64,000 bases of DNA from Prevotella sp. (GCA_022486815.1 JAKVJW010000005.1:62001-126000), one strand, 5' to 3'. Shown: positions 1-9,835, counted from the first letter of the stretch. Made by a program: numbers and translations. Notes: generated from the sequence alone by a model not told the origin.

Positions 1-318
1 GTCACTGGTCATGGAAGCACGCAGAATGATCCATTTATTAATAAGGACGATAAAATAACGACTCTCACAAATCACAGTGGGGGTATACAAGGAGGTATCA
101 GCAACGGACAGGATATTTATTTCCGGGTGGCCTTCAAACCGGTTGCCACCATTCTTATGCCCCAGAATACCGTTGACCTTCAGGGCAATCCGACTGTCCT
201 GACCGCACGGGGACGTCATGATTCATGTGTTCTTCCTCGCGCCGTTCCTATCGTCGAGAATATGGCTGCCATGGTCATCCTCGACAATTATCTGCTCAAT
301 AAAACCGTAAAATTATAA
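1..318 (+). CDS. aroC: Chorismate synthase, C-terminal part (5' end outside window)
   Basis: This is the last enzyme of the shikimate pathway; it converts EPSP to chorismate using reduced FMN in the cytoplasm. The open frame runs from base 1 to the TAA at 316-318, giving 105 residues. It shows the family signatures [13 protein letters not shown] and [13 protein letters not shown] followed by a [11 protein letters not shown] helix near the C-terminus. An ATG-like start at 127 (actually GTG) lies inside the domain and is not the real start; the N-terminal two thirds lie left of the window. It converges on pyrD with only 19 bases between the stops. Confidence 0.96.
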   Translation, partial: VTGHGSTQNDPFINKDDKITTLTNHSGGIQGGISNGQDIYFRVAFKPVATILMPQNTVDLQGNPTVLTARGRHDSCVLPRAVPIVENMAAMVILDNYLLNKTVKL

Positions 319-323
319 TTATC

Positions 324-359
324 GATTATAAGACCACTTAATCAAGTGCTCCTATAATC
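324..359. terminator. Possible shared terminator between aroC and pyrD
   Basis: An interrupted hairpin: GATTATA (324-330) pairs with TATAATC (353-359), and an inner CACTT (335-339) pairs with AAGTG (344-348). It lies between two convergent stops and overlaps the end of pyrD. No strong T run follows, so this is only a candidate. Confidence 0.35.
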
Positions 360-1246
360 TCGTGAATATCTTTCACACCATGCTGGTCCAGCCAGTCGTT
401 GATTCCATTCTTGATTTTCATGGTCACGGCAGGATCCAGGAAATTGGCTGTACCCACTTGTATAGCTGTAGCACCACACATCATAAATTCTATTGCATCC
501 CGTGCACTACTGATCCCGCCTAACCCGATCACCGGAATCTTGACAGCACGGGCTGCATCATAAACCATCCTTAAAGCTATCGGTTTTACGGCCGGACCAC
601 TTAGCCCTCCGGTACGAATACTCAGAACAGGTTTTCTCTTTTCTATATCTACAGCCATTCCCAACAGGGTATTGATCAGGGATACAGCATCAGCTCCTTC
701 AGCTTCACAGGCACGGGCAATATCTGCAATATTCGTTACATTAGGAGAGAGTTTTACGATCAGCGTCTTATGATAGCACTCTCTGACAGCCTTCACCACA
801 CTTGCTGCACCTTCACAGGTCACACCGAAGGCCATGCCTCCACCTTTGATGTTCGGGCAACTGATATTAAGTTCGATAGCGGGAATCCGGTCGAGGGTAT
901 CCATCCTGGCTGCACAAGCCGCATAATTCTCAGGAGAGTTACCACTCACATTGACAATCATATTCGTGTCAATATCCTTAATTTGGGGATAGATGTGCTT
1001 ACAGAAATAGTCAGCACCTTTATTCTGAAGTCCTACACAGTTGAGCATTCCCTCAGGAGTCTCAGCCATACGGGGATAATCATTTCCTTCACGGGGATCC
1101 AGCGTTGTGCCCTTGACGATGATGCCTCCCAATTCGCTGAGGGGTACAAAGTCAGCATACTCAAGACCATATCCGAAAGTTCCGGATGCAGTCATCACCG
1201 GATTCTTCAGTTCCAGTCGATTGATCTTTACACTTAATGAAGCCAT
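338..1246 (-). CDS. pyrD: Dihydroorotate dehydrogenase, catalytic subunit (class 1B)
   Basis: Oxidises dihydroorotate to orotate in pyrimidine synthesis, passing electrons through FMN to the PyrK subunit. The start is placed at 1246 ([15 protein letters not shown]), where family members begin. An upstream in-frame ATG at 1285 would add 13 unusual residues and lengthen the overlap with pyrK. Visible signatures are TASGTFGYG near the N-terminus, [12 protein letters not shown] around residue 130 with the class 1B active-site region, and [19 protein letters not shown] for FMN phosphate binding near the C-terminus. At 302 residues it has normal length. Its ATG overlaps the end of pyrK by 13 bases, which suggests translational coupling. 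Confidence 0.96.
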   Translation of the reverse strand: MASLSVKINRLELKNPVMTASGTFGYGLEYADFVPLSELGGIIVKGTTLDPREGNDYPRMAETPEGMLNCVGLQNKGADYFCKHIYPQIKDIDTNMIVNVSGNSPENYAACAARMDTLDRIPAIELNISCPNIKGGGMAFGVTCEGAASVVKAVRECYHKTLIVKLSPNVTNIADIARACEAEGADAVSLINTLLGMAVDIEKRKPVLSIRTGGLSGPAVKPIALRMVYDAARAVKIPVIGLGGISSARDAIEFMMCGATAIQVGTANFLDPAVTMKIKNGINDWLDQHGVKDIHEIIGALD

Positions 1247-2016
1247 AATAACTTTCTTGTATTTAATACCGGACCTTCCTGGCACACTCGTATATTCCCG
1301 TCAATGGTTTTCTCTACACAACAGAGACAGGCTCCTATTCCACAGGCCATACTGTTTTCCAAACTGGCTTCACACTCGATACCGGCCTGTTCGGCATAAC
1401 GGGCCACACTCACCATCATGGGTTTGGGGCCACAGGTAGCTATCCGGTCAAACCGCTCCTCTTCAAGAACTGAATGCTGGGTAACAAAACCTTTTTCGCC
1501 CGCTGATCCATCTTCTGTAGTAATGCAGACTCTGCCATACTGTTTGAACAGATCTGCCTCCAGCAAGTCTTTTTTGCTCTTTGCACCCAGAAGAAACAGG
1601 GGTTCTCCACCTGCTTTCCTGATCTCTGCTCCGAGATATAGCAATGGGGCTACTCCCACACCACCACCGACTAGCAGTATCTTCTCTCCTGATGACTCAG
1701 GAAGGGTATAACCATGACCCAGCGGAAGAATACAATTAAGATGATCACCTGCCTCAAGCTTCGTCATGTGACGAGTCCCTTCACCAACTGCTGCAATCAG
1801 CAACCAAAGTTGGTTTTTCTGGCGATCTACAAAATTAACGGATATAGGACGACGTAAAAACGTAGAAGGAGAATCTTCTACACGTACCTCTACAAACTGC
1901 CCCGGATACATCTCTGGAAGCGGCTCAGATGCTGTCAACTTGACCAGTGCATGAATATCACTGAGAGCTTCCTTGGAAACGACCTCTAGGTCCAACAGGT
2001 ATCTTTTCATTTTCAT
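1234..2016 (-). CDS. pyrK: Dihydroorotate dehydrogenase electron-transfer subunit
   Basis: The iron-sulfur flavoprotein partner of class 1B PyrD: it takes electrons from the PyrD FMN through a [2Fe-2S] cluster and FAD to NAD+. The 260-residue protein has an N-terminal ferredoxin-reductase barrel with the FAD motif RRPISV, then the nucleotide-binding loop [11 protein letters not shown]-terminal cysteine cluster ([11 protein letters not shown], then VC about 12 residues on) ligates the iron-sulfur centre. It is the first gene of the pyrK-pyrD operon, behind the -7 box at 2033-2040. ATG at 2010 is an equally possible start. Confidence 0.96.
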   Translation of the reverse strand: MKMKRYLLDLEVVSKEALSDIHALVKLTASEPLPEMYPGQFVEVRVEDSPSTFLRRPISVNFVDRQKNQLWLLIAAVGEGTRHMTKLEAGDHLNCILPLGHGYTLPESSGEKILLVGGGVGVAPLLYLGAEIRKAGGEPLFLLGAKSKKDLLEADLFKQYGRVCITTEDGSAGEKGFVTQHSVLEEERFDRIATCGPKPMMVSVARYAEQAGIECEASLENSMACGIGACLCCVEKTIDGNIRVCQEGPVLNTRKLLWLH

Positions 2017-2032
2017 TTATATCTGACACCTG

Positions 2033-2040
2033 CAAAGGTA
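2033..2040 (-). promoter_or_regulatory. -7 box of the pyrK-pyrD promoter
   Basis: On the minus strand the sequence reads TACCTTTG, matching the Bacteroidales -7 element TAnnTTTG, 17 bases upstream of the pyrK ATG. No clean TTTG -33 element is present at the usual spacing. Confidence 0.6.
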
Positions 2041-2229
2041 CAAAAAATAGGTGTAATAACGCAGGGATTTGAGAGAATAACATGATCACGACTGATGATG
2101 GGAGGAATAGAGAAAGAATACCTGCAATCTGCACAACTCTTCACCACCTTTTAAATAAAGGTGAGCATTTTTATCATGGATTATAGAAAAATCCTCGTCG
2201 AAAACATCCTTTTGAGAAGATTCATGCCC

Positions 2230-2715
2230 TTATTTTTGAGGGACAAATGCTTCCCAGGACATGTCATCATAAAAGACACGGATCTCCCTGATTTTACGTT
2301 GAGGTTTGTCAACAAACTTTACCCCATTGATAACCCTGCTATGAGGCCTGTCATCAACCTTAAATTCTTCTGGAATTGTAGAATGGGCTGAATAGGGAAC
2401 AGAGGCATTTTCATCAAAGTCCAAACTCGGTTCCTGGACGTCTGAAACAGTATTTCCTTCACCTTCACCTTCACCTTGCTCGTTTTCCTGTTCCGTATTT
2501 AACTGCATCGGACCATCACCAAACATCAGCCAACTAAGGTTAATATCCGGAAAACGATGCTTGATTGCTTCTACATGTTTCAAGGTCGGATTTGTACGAC
2601 CTGTAAAAATACTGCTCAGAGATGCGGAGGAGATTCCTAGAGTCTGAGCGAACACTTGCTGAGTCATGTGCTGGCTCTCCATCAATTGACGGATTCTGTC
2701 TTTCATTTCTGCCAT
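2230..2715 (-). CDS. XRE-family helix-turn-helix regulator
   Basis: Predicted DNA-binding regulator of 161 residues. The helix-turn-helix lies at about residues 5-60, with MTQQVFAQTLGISSASLSSIF as the two-helix core (recognition helix ISSASLSSIFTGR) and a following LSWLMFGDG motif common in this Bacteroidetes subfamily. The C-terminal half is acidic and low in complexity (a run of EGEGEGEG) and ends in a short conserved-looking VFYDDMSWEAF segment. The start at 2715 is chosen because the -7 box at 2762-2769 excludes the in-frame ATG at 2775. It is monocistronic and faces away from a spacer full of related short motifs. Its targets are unknown. Confidence 0.85.
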   Translation of the reverse strand: MAEMKDRIRQLMESQHMTQQVFAQTLGISSASLSSIFTGRTNPTLKHVEAIKHRFPDINLSWLMFGDGPMQLNTEQENEQGEGEGEGNTVSDVQEPSLDFDENASVPYSAHSTIPEEFKVDDRPHSRVINGVKFVDKPQRKIREIRVFYDDMSWEAFVPQK

Positions 2716-2761
2716 ATTCAGTAGCCTTATACCCTCAAAAGGGGATTTTTCTTTGATTTTA

Positions 2762-2796
2762 CAAAGGTAAAACAAAAAATCGAATCATACAACAAA
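2762..2796 (-). promoter_or_regulatory. Promoter of the XRE regulator
   Basis: Minus strand TACCTTTG at 2762-2769 matches TAnnTTTG. A TTTG lies at 2793-2796, but the spacing of 23 is longer than the usual 19-20. It places transcription start near 2755 and so decides the start codon at 2715. Confidence 0.55.
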
Positions 2797-3470
2797 TGTA
2801 GAACTAAATTTAGTTTTCAGATTTCACATTTACAGTTTAATATTCAACAATCTAAAAGCAACAAACATGAATATTTACATTTACATTTACAAATCAATAT
2901 ATAAAGGGTTCTTTTAGTGCAAACGGTTTGTAGAGCCTTAAATCATAATTAACTGACTGTTATAGGGGTTTATTCACAACTACAAATGTATAACGAAGCA
3001 CTTCTGTATAAAATTAAGCATCTACAGGTCTATTTTAACTCTACAAATTGAAAATATAATCGTAAAATACTGATTATTAGTTGTTTATATATCATTTAAG
3101 CACTATGCATAAATATTTATTTACATTCACAAACTGATATTTATTGGTTTTGATTTACAAATTACATTTAGCTTACCCGTTTTACATTTAATAGATTGAA
3201 GAATAAAAACATAAATATGTATTTATATATTGTAAATCTATAAAACAATAATCAACATACATAAATACTAATAAATGTGAATACTAAATTTCAGCCTACT
3301 ACTTGAGTCCTTTTTATTCATAAATCGCGCCATTCGGGCAGATGCTTGAATCGTTTAAAATATGCGATTCTCAGAGCTTATTTTTTGACTTAACTTATTG
3401 AAAATCGGATACTTCAGTCGAAAAAGGACATCATTTTCAGGTTGCAAACTAGACAAAAAGATCCCTTTTT
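2797..3470. other. A+T-rich gene-free spacer with recurring TTTACATTT / CTACAAAT motifs
   Basis: No credible gene is present. About a dozen short words built on TTACATTT, TACAAAT or their complements occur between roughly 2792 and 3290, for example three in a row at 2873-2894 and single ones near 2981, 3041, 3154, 3181 and 3231. One DnaA-box-like TTATTCACA occurs at 2970-2978. The motifs may be binding sites for the adjacent XRE protein, which is inference. Confidence 0.5.
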
Positions 3471-3529
3471 TGCCCTTTTAGGGCACAAAAAAGGTCCGCT
3501 TTTCGATTTTTCTATCGAAAAGCGGACCT
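3471..3529 (-). terminator. Strong intrinsic terminator of holA
   Basis: A perfect 16-bp stem (3492-3507 with 3514-3529, six-base loop) begins AGGTCCGCTTTTCGAT. On the minus strand it is followed by a T run (bases 3485-3491) and then a second small hairpin, TGCCCT/AGGGCA (3471-3485). It sits 36 bases past the holA stop. Confidence 0.9.
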
Positions 3530-3565
3530 CAAATGCCTCAAAACTCCTATTAAAAAATTGTTAAA

Positions 3566-4597
3566 TCAATGCAGGATGAAAAATATCAACTCACGAAGCA
3601 ACTCTCCCCCATCCGTATTTGGGTTCCCTATTCCTTTACTCTTCGCATCAGTATCCCTGATTTTTTCCAAGATCAGGATGACCTTTTGAAGACTGTAATA
3701 TCTCAGTCCCGTCATGTAATCTCCTGCAGCCCATCCACCTCTGAGTCCCAGTTTTGCAGCCACCTCATTCTGGTTATTTCGGTTAGGCATATACTCCACA
3801 ATCAGCAGATTTTGAAAGTATGAAAAGAGTTGGGGAAGCAAACGGTAGATGGGATAAGATTTCGGATTTTTGTTAAAATAAGTGACAATCTCATTGACCT
3901 TAAAAATTTCCTTTTTTGCAAGCGCTTTCTGAAGTTCAAAAATATTAAAATCCTTACTCACTCCCACTTCCTTCTCCACAAGGTCAGCCGTAATCCTTTT
4001 TTCATCTTTCGGCAAGGAAATCATAAGTTTGTCCAGTTCAGAAGTCAATCTGTTCAAATCAGAACCGACATGATCACCGACCATCTGTGAAGCCTTTGGT
4101 TCTATCGTCACGCCCTTCAACTTCAGATAAGTGTCAATAAAACCAGGCAAGTCCCGGTCATACAATTTTTTCCCTTCAAAAATCACAGCTCCGGCTTTAC
4201 GCGCAACAGAATAGATTTTCTTCCTTAAATCCAGTTTCCCATTTTTGTGGCAGAAAACCAGGATAGTCGATTTCTGTGGCTTTTCAAAATATTTCTGCAG
4301 CGGATCCAGATTCTTCAAGGTCTGTGATTCTTTCACGATGATTACCTGATGTTCAGACATCATCGGATAACGAAGAGCCATATCTGCTACCTGCGCTGAT
4401 GTAACATCCGACCCGTAAACGATCGTCTGGTTAAAATCACGCTCCTCCGGCTGAAGTACATTCTGGGCCAGATAATCTGAAATCTTATCTATATAGTAAG
4501 ACTCCTGACCACCTAATATATATATAGGTGCAAATTTGCGGGTTTTCAAATCCCGCATTACTGTCCCGTAGGTGATACTTAAATTTTTTTCTGCCAT
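3566..4597 (-). CDS. holA: DNA polymerase III subunit delta
   Basis: Delta subunit of the clamp loader, which opens the sliding clamp during loading. The N-terminal AAA-like domain shows FAPIYILGGQESYYIDKISD (nucleotide-loop-like region, residues about 18-38). The middle has SDLNRLTSELDKLMISLP and VEKEVGVSKDFNIFELQKA, which are typical of HolA, followed by the C-terminal helical collar domain. The start is placed at 4597 (MAEKNLSITYG); the in-frame ATG at 4633 is possible but adds 12 atypical residues. Length 343 is normal. It is transcribed alone from a well-formed promoter and divergent from the HsdR-N gene. Confidence 0.92.
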   Translation of the reverse strand: MAEKNLSITYGTVMRDLKTRKFAPIYILGGQESYYIDKISDYLAQNVLQPEERDFNQTIVYGSDVTSAQVADMALRYPMMSEHQVIIVKESQTLKNLDPLQKYFEKPQKSTILVFCHKNGKLDLRKKIYSVARKAGAVIFEGKKLYDRDLPGFIDTYLKLKGVTIEPKASQMVGDHVGSDLNRLTSELDKLMISLPKDEKRITADLVEKEVGVSKDFNIFELQKALAKKEIFKVNEIVTYFNKNPKSYPIYRLLPQLFSYFQNLLIVEYMPNRNNQNEVAAKLGLRGGWAAGDYMTGLRYYSLQKVILILEKIRDTDAKSKGIGNPNTDGGELLRELIFFILH

Positions 4598-4660
4598 AGT
4601 TTTTTGATGAGAACTTCTGAGAAATGGCAACATCCGCTTCTCCTAAATTCTTTTTTTTAT

Positions 4661-4668
4661 TATCTTTG
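4661..4668 (+). promoter_or_regulatory. -7 box for the HsdR-N gene
   Basis: TATCTTTG matches TAnnTTTG and faces the plus-strand gene. It lies 14-21 bases from the opposing holA -7 box, so the two promoters overlap. No clear TTTG -33 is present. Confidence 0.5.
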
Positions 4669-4681
4669 CAAATGACTTATG

Positions 4682-4712
4682 CAAAGGTAATGCAAATCAG
4701 ATGAAATGCAAA
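4682..4712 (-). promoter_or_regulatory. holA promoter
   Basis: On the minus strand, TTTG (4709-4712), 19 bases, then TACCTTTG (4682-4689): a full match to the Bacteroidales promoter. Confidence 0.8.
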
Positions 4713-4822
4713 AGGAATTCATGGTTTTGTCATCTTTCCAAGGACAGCAACCTGCTTTTGCACTACCCGTATGTTTCCCGAATTTTCCACCAGATCCAGA
4801 ACCAATCAAACGAGAAAAAGAA

Positions 4823-5272
4823 ATGACGCCATTAAATTTACCTGATTTTCAAGTCAAGCTCTCAGGGACACGAGAAAAACCAGTCATTTTTGATCTGCTC
4901 CGACGGAAATTTGTTGCCTTGACCCCAGAGGAATGGGTTCGTCAGCATTTTATTCACTTTCTTATCGAACACCGCGGCTATCCCGCTTCATTAATGCAAA
5001 ATGAAATCCAACTGAAAGTGGGCAGTAAGGTCCTTCGTGCTGACAGCGTACTCTATGGAAGTAACCTCCAACCCCGGATGATCATCGAATACAAAGCTCC
5101 TTCCATCCCTATCACTCAGAAAGTATTCGATCAGATTTCAACTTACAACCTACTCCTCCATGTCGATTATCTCATCGTTTCAAACGGCATTAATCACTAT
5201 GTCTGTAAGATGGATTATTCCCGGCAAAGTTATCTGTTTGTTAAGGATGTCCCCTGTTATAAAGACCTTTAA
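4823..5272 (+). CDS. HsdR N-terminal-domain protein (PD-(D/E)xK nuclease fold)
   Basis: A small protein matching the N-terminal nuclease-like domain of type I restriction enzyme R subunits (HSDR_N_2 type). It is common as a stand-alone gene beside holA in Bacteroidetes. It shows LTPEEWVRQHFIHFL, then RADSVLY with the catalytic-type Asp and MIIEYKAP with the E-x-K pair, so the PD-(D/E)xK residues appear complete. The start at 4823 (MTPLNLPDFQ) follows the family; in-frame ATGs at 4706 and 4721 would add a proline-rich leader. No helicase domain or partner hsdM/hsdS lies nearby, so a restriction role is not implied; the function is unknown. Confidence 0.8.
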   Translation: MTPLNLPDFQVKLSGTREKPVIFDLLRRKFVALTPEEWVRQHFIHFLIEHRGYPASLMQNEIQLKVGSKVLRADSVLYGSNLQPRMIIEYKAPSIPITQKVFDQISTYNLLLHVDYLIVSNGINHYVCKMDYSRQSYLFVKDVPCYKDL

Positions 5273-5500
5273 CTGACTGACTGTCTGAGTCTTTTCTTTT
5301 GCTTTAAAAGAAAAAAAACATGATCTTCAATGCTCAATGATTATCCATAAACTTTATCAGACAATCATTGAAATACACAATTTTTATAAAAGTTATTCTT
5401 CAAAAATAATAACATTCTGAGTGACAATAAATATAGAATTAATTCAAATATCCAATTTTAAAAGAGATTAAACGGAGAAAACTTTTTCTCTACATTTTCA

Positions 5501-5508
5501 TATCTTTG
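5501..5508 (+). promoter_or_regulatory. -7 box upstream of the 5582 gene
   Basis: TATCTTTG, about 74 bases before the ATG. The preceding spacer (5273-5500) is A+T-rich and shows nothing else clear. Confidence 0.5.
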
Positions 5509-5581
5509 CAAGTATAAAAAGTGAGCAGATCAAGGTAACCGACTGACACTCTTATCAATTAACCTTTAAACTAAAACCAAT

Positions 5582-5965
5582 ATGACTGAAAATCAAAATT
5601 TGACTAAAGAAAAAATGAATCATGTTTTATTGAGTGACTATACCTGGATTCATGAGACAGGAAAAGACGGAAAACTGTCGTGGGACAGTTCCATGGCCGA
5701 CTTGTGTATCTGGGTACATCAGCTTTTCCTGCTATTTGCCATCACGGACAAACACGGGAATGCACGGAAATATAAAAGTTTGGTACGTGAGATCTGTGCC
5801 CTCACCAACAGGAATGCACCACACAACCCCAATTCGTATATAAACAATTCTCAAAGAGAAGATTCTGCCTGGAACAAGACTTTCATAACCCGTTACAAAG
5901 AGATATTTCTAAGCGGTGAGCAACACCCGATCAGTCATTTCCTTTCCAGAGAAAAAGACAGATAG
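5582..5965 (+). CDS. Unrecognised 127-residue protein
   Basis: Not assigned to a family. It is a soluble, charged protein with an aromatic-rich middle (CIWVHQLFLLFAI, residues about 44-56) and an Asn-rich segment with NRNAPHNPNSYINN. A C-terminal basic stretch runs ITRYKEIFLSG. No signal peptide or membrane helix is seen. It has its own -7 box and is followed by a hairpin, so it is probably a single-gene unit. Small proteins of this type occur near mobile-element genes in Bacteroidetes, but nothing mobile is adjacent here. Confidence 0.6.
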   Translation: MTENQNLTKEKMNHVLLSDYTWIHETGKDGKLSWDSSMADLCIWVHQLFLLFAITDKHGNARKYKSLVREICALTNRNAPHNPNSYINNSQREDSAWNKTFITRYKEIFLSGEQHPISHFLSREKDR

Positions 5966-5970
5966 TACTT

Positions 5971-6005
5971 TACCGGTGCCATCACGAATAAGGATGGTAC
6001 CGGTA
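5971..6005 (+). terminator. Hairpin after the 5582 gene
   Basis: A 13-bp stem, TACCGGTGCCATC (5971-5983) with 5993-6005, has one G-T pair and a nine-base loop. It lies five bases past the stop. The T run that follows is broken, so termination is likely but not certain. Confidence 0.55.
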
Positions 6006-6701
6006 TCCATTTCATTACTATATTTTTCTGATTGAGATTGGATATCTTACCATTCTCTATAAACGCCAACTCCTTTCTATCTATCTTTAACAAACACCTG
6101 TTTTTTATCATCCCCTATATTATGAGGAAGATTTGTCCTTATCCTATCAGGAAATAAAGACATAATATTTTCCGGATTGAATACGAAACAGGATCAATAA
6201 AATATTTATAAATCACAGATTTCCTGTTTTAATAACATCTATCAAATATAGATTTATTAAGATTTATATTCTTCCGCATTACATAATCAGTTCTATCGCT
6301 TTTCAATTTTCAAGATCTCTTTAAGAAATCAAACAGAGATCTTCACTGATAGCATCGTTTCTGTAAAAGGATTTTCTCCCAAACCAGCATCCAGATCATG
6401 AGCCATGGATATTCTTAATCAAACCATCCAAAGACATAAAACCAGCTCATTCTAACCACCGGCAATAATCACATTTCATTCCATCACTCTTTTAAGAAAA
6501 TCCTTCTGAAATAGCCTTTTCAGAACAATCAAAATAAGTTTTTAATATTTGCTAAAATATAGAAACATATTCTAATTTCTATGAGACAAATAAGTATCGT
6601 AATATGTGTAAATATTGCGACATTTGTCAATAATTCTAATTCATGAAAATCATTTTTACTAACAAACGACTAATATCTATTTACTTTATTATTATGAACC
6701 T
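6006..6701. other. Long A+T-rich leader before the first susC
   Basis: About 700 bases without a credible gene. No complete TTTG/TAnnTTTG promoter was found here. A GACA-TTTGTC-like inverted word occurs near 6619. The length suggests a regulated leader for the susC gene, but nothing specific can be supported. Confidence 0.4.
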
Positions 6702-9700
6702 ATGATTTTAAGAAAAACAACATTGATCGCAGGAATATGTGCACTCATGAGTACCACGTATTCCCCTAACGTAATGGCCGAAAAAACTATCAGTTTTCCT
6801 CCGGCTGTACAACAAAACAGAAGAGTTACAGGCGAGATCCACGACGCCTCTGGAGCACTCATCGGAGCTACTGTTAAGGAGAAAGGCACCACCAATGGTG
6901 TCGTCACAGACTTGGATGGTAACTTTACCATCAACGTTAAACCCGGTGCAACCCTTATCATATCCTATGTAGGGTACAAAACAAAGGAAATTACTGTCGG
7001 CAGCCAGAGCCATTTCAGCATTGAACTGAAAGAAGAAGGGCACAACCTGAACGACGTTGTCGTCATCGGCTACGGTACCCAACGCCGCGAAGCAGTCACT
7101 GGATCTGTCGCCAATGTACGCGGTGATGTACTTAACGAAGTAGCTGCACCGGACGCTGCAAGAGCACTACAGGGCCGTGTAGCTGGTGTGCTGATGACAC
7201 AGACCTCTTCGCAACCTGGAGCAGAAATGCAAATCCGTATCCGTGGGCAGAGATCCCTCAACGCCAGCAATGACCCGCTGATCGTTCTCAATGGTATTCC
7301 TTTCATGGGTCAACTTAGCGACATTAACCCTGCCGACATCAAGAGCATGGATATTCTTAAAGATGCCTCCGCTACTGCCATTTACGGTAGCCGTGGTGCC
7401 AACGGCGTTATTATTATCACGTCCGGCCAAGGTAAGATGGAAGCTCCTGCCACAGTGAGCTACAATTCTTATGTCGGATTCAAAAAGGTTTTCCACAAAT
7501 ATCCGATGATGAACAGTAAACAGTTTTCCCAACTTCGTAAGGATGCAGGAATGTATCAGAATACCGTTGATGAATCCGATGATGTGGATACAGACTGGCA
7601 GGATCTCTTCTTCAAGACAGGTATCACTACCAGCCATGATATCAGTGTTGCCGGTGGCAACAGAGGTGGCAGCTATTCTTTCGGAGGCGGTTACTACCAT
7701 GACGGAGGAGTTGTGCCTACTCAGGGCTTCACCCGTATCTCCCTACATGGCAACCTGGACCAGATCGTCGGCAAATGGTTCCGCTTCGGACTGACTACAA
7801 ACAACAGTTACCGCGAGACAACCGGTACGCAGCTCAGTATTTATAATGTACTGAGTATGAGTCCTCTGGCAAGTCCATACGATGACAAAGGCAATCTGAA
7901 ACGTACTATCAATATGCCTAACGACAACATGTATGTACAAACTAAGGATGTCGTAGAAAATCTCAAAAAGGTATGGCTCGATGAAAATAAGGGTTTCGGC
8001 TCTTACAATACCGTCTATGCTGAAGTGAAATGTCCATGGGTTGACGGACTGAAGTATCGTGTCAATGTCGGTCTTAACTATCGTTCCGACAAGGAAGGCA
8101 CCTTCACCGGAACTGGTGTCAACAGTACCACTGCAACAACACCGAATACAGCTTCCGTACAACAGGATGTTACCAGGAACTGGGCTGTAGAGAATATCAT
8201 CACTTATGACAAGACTTTCGCAGAAAAACACCAGATCAATATTACTGGACTCTACTCTGCTGAACAAACTCGCTTTGAACGTACCTATATGAGTGCCAAA
8301 TCCATTCCTGCAGAATATTTCCAGTATTATAATATAGGTGCAGCCGACGGAGAGATCTCTGTTGACCCGAATAATCAGGACTACTGGCAAAGCGGACTGG
8401 AGTCTTGGATGGGCCGTATCATGTACAGCTATGACAACCGGTATATGATCTCCGCAGCCCTCCGTGCTGATGCATCTTCACGCCTTGCTAAAGGTCATCA
8501 GTGGCACACCTATCCTGCCATCAGCGCAGGTTGGAATATTCAACGTGAAAATTTCATGAAGAAGTTTACATGGATCGACAATCTGAAACTCCGTGTAGGA
8601 TATGGTGAGACCTCCAACCAGAGTATCAGTCCATATTCCACCCTGGGTGCCCTCAGTATCCGTCCATACAACTTCGGACCTCTGAGTAACGGATATGCAC
8701 GTGGATATTATGTATCTACACTGCCCAATGAAGATCTGGGATGGGAATACTCTTCTACATGGAACTTCGGTCTCGACTATTCTTTCCTGAACGGACGTAT
8801 CAATGGTACATTCGAATACTACATCCAGAACACCAAGGACCTGTTACTCGGCGTTGCCCTGCCTGCAACCACTGGTGTAAGCAGTTATACCGCCAATATC
8901 GGTAAAACCAGAAATATCGGTTTTGAATTCTCTCTCAACGGAATTATCCTTGACAATCATAACGGATGGAACTGGAGCGCCGGAGTAAACTTCTACCAGA
9001 ACCGTAACAAACTGGTTGCACTGGCTTCAGGAGCTAATGAAGATGTTGACAACCGCTGGTTTGTGGGTCATCCTATTGATGTCATCTATGACTATAAGAA
9101 AATCGGGCTTTGGCAAAAGAATGATCCTTATCTTGACACCCTTGAACCGGGCGGAAACGTTGGTATGATCAAAGTACAATATACCGGTACTTATGATGCC
9201 AACGGAAAACCGACTCGTAAGATTGATGCAGACGATAGAAAGATTACCAGCATGGAACCGGACCTGATCGGAGGTTTCAATACCACTGTAGGATACAAGA
9301 ACTTTGACCTGACCGTAATAGGTGCTTTCCAGATTGGCGGTAAACTCATCAGTGCCATTCACTCAGCCAACGGCTACCTGAATATGCTCAGCGGACGTAG
9401 AAATAATATCAAGGTTGACTACTATACGGAGAATAACACCGGAGCCAAATACCCGAAACCAGGTGGCGCCATGTCAAGTGACAATCCTAAATACGGTTCT
9501 ACCCTGGGCTATTTCAATGCCGGATATATGAAGATCCGTACCATCACTCTGGGCTACAACTTCGACAAACTGAAAGTAGTGAAAGACTTCGGTATCAATC
9601 GCCTGCGTGCATACATCTCTGTGGAGAATCCTTTCGTATTCTTCTCTCCTTATAAGAATGAATGCGGCCTCGATCCGGAGACTAATACGCTGAGTAATAA

Positions 9701-9818
9701 TAGCGGCACAATGGCTGTCACTATGGAAGGTTACAAAGATGCCCACATTCTGCCGGTAGTAGGCTACAACACTCCTGCCACCCGTACATTCCTCTTTGGT
9801 CTCAACATTACATTCTAA
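6702..9818 (+). CDS. SusC/RagA-type TonB-linked outer membrane transporter
   Basis: TonB-dependent outer-membrane channel that imports oligosaccharides or peptides held by its SusD partner. A signal peptide occupies residues 1 to about 26. A carboxypeptidase-regulatory-like domain follows (VTGEIHDASGALIGATV onward, residues about 42-120), then the plug with VVIGYGTQRREAVTGSV, DAARALQGRVAGVLM and the SusC signature DILKDASATAIYGSRGANGVIIIT. A 22-strand barrel ends in aromatic LFGLNITF. Length 1038 is typical. It is followed after 17 bases by its susD; no regulator or glycoside hydrolase accompanies the pair, so the substrate is unknown. Confidence 0.93.
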   Translation: MILRKTTLIAGICALMSTTYSPNVMAEKTISFPPAVQQNRRVTGEIHDASGALIGATVKEKGTTNGVVTDLDGNFTINVKPGATLIISYVGYKTKEITVGSQSHFSIELKEEGHNLNDVVVIGYGTQRREAVTGSVANVRGDVLNEVAAPDAARALQGRVAGVLMTQTSSQPGAEMQIRIRGQRSLNASNDPLIVLNGIPFMGQLSDINPADIKSMDILKDASATAIYGSRGANGVIIITSGQGKMEAPATVSYNSYVGFKKVFHKYPMMNSKQFSQLRKDAGMYQNTVDESDDVDTDWQDLFFKTGITTSHDISVAGGNRGGSYSFGGGYYHDGGVVPTQGFTRISLHGNLDQIVGKWFRFGLTTNNSYRETTGTQLSIYNVLSMSPLASPYDDKGNLKRTINMPNDNMYVQTKDVVENLKKVWLDENKGFGSYNTVYAEVKCPWVDGLKYRVNVGLNYRSDKEGTFTGTGVNSTTATTPNTASVQQDVTRNWAVENIITYDKTFAEKHQINITGLYSAEQTRFERTYMSAKSIPAEYFQYYNIGAADGEISVDPNNQDYWQSGLESWMGRIMYSYDNRYMISAALRADASSRLAKGHQWHTYPAISAGWNIQRENFMKKFTWIDNLKLRVGYGETSNQSISPYSTLGALSIRPYNFGPLSNGYARGYYVSTLPNEDLGWEYSSTWNFGLDYSFLNGRINGTFEYYIQNTKDLLLGVALPATTGVSSYTANIGKTRNIGFEFSLNGIILDNHNGWNWSAGVNFYQNRNKLVALASGANEDVDNRWFVGHPIDVIYDYKKIGLWQKNDPYLDTLEPGGNVGMIKVQYTGTYDANGKPTRKIDADDRKITSMEPDLIGGFNTTVGYKNFDLTVIGAFQIGGKLISAIHSANGYLNMLSGRRNNIKVDYYTENNTGAKYPKPGGAMSSDNPKYGSTLGYFNAGYMKIRTITLGYNFDKLKVVKDFGINRLRAYISVENPFVFFSPYKNECGLDPETNTLSNNSGTMAVTMEGYKDAHILPVVGYNTPATRTFLFGLNITF

Positions 9819-9835
9819 CTTAATCCAAGCATACA

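Noticed and set aside
770..1237. A 155-codon plus-strand frame opposite pyrD
   Set aside because: Antisense shadow of a clear pyrD gene.
2797..3470. Replication origin beside holA (A+T-rich, one TTATTCACA box, iteron-like words)
   Set aside because: Only one DnaA-box-like word, no dnaA or parAB nearby, and the repeated words do not have regular spacing.
4823..5272. Part of a type I restriction system
   Set aside because: Only the HsdR N-terminal domain is present, with no helicase, hsdM or hsdS; the stand-alone form beside holA is common.
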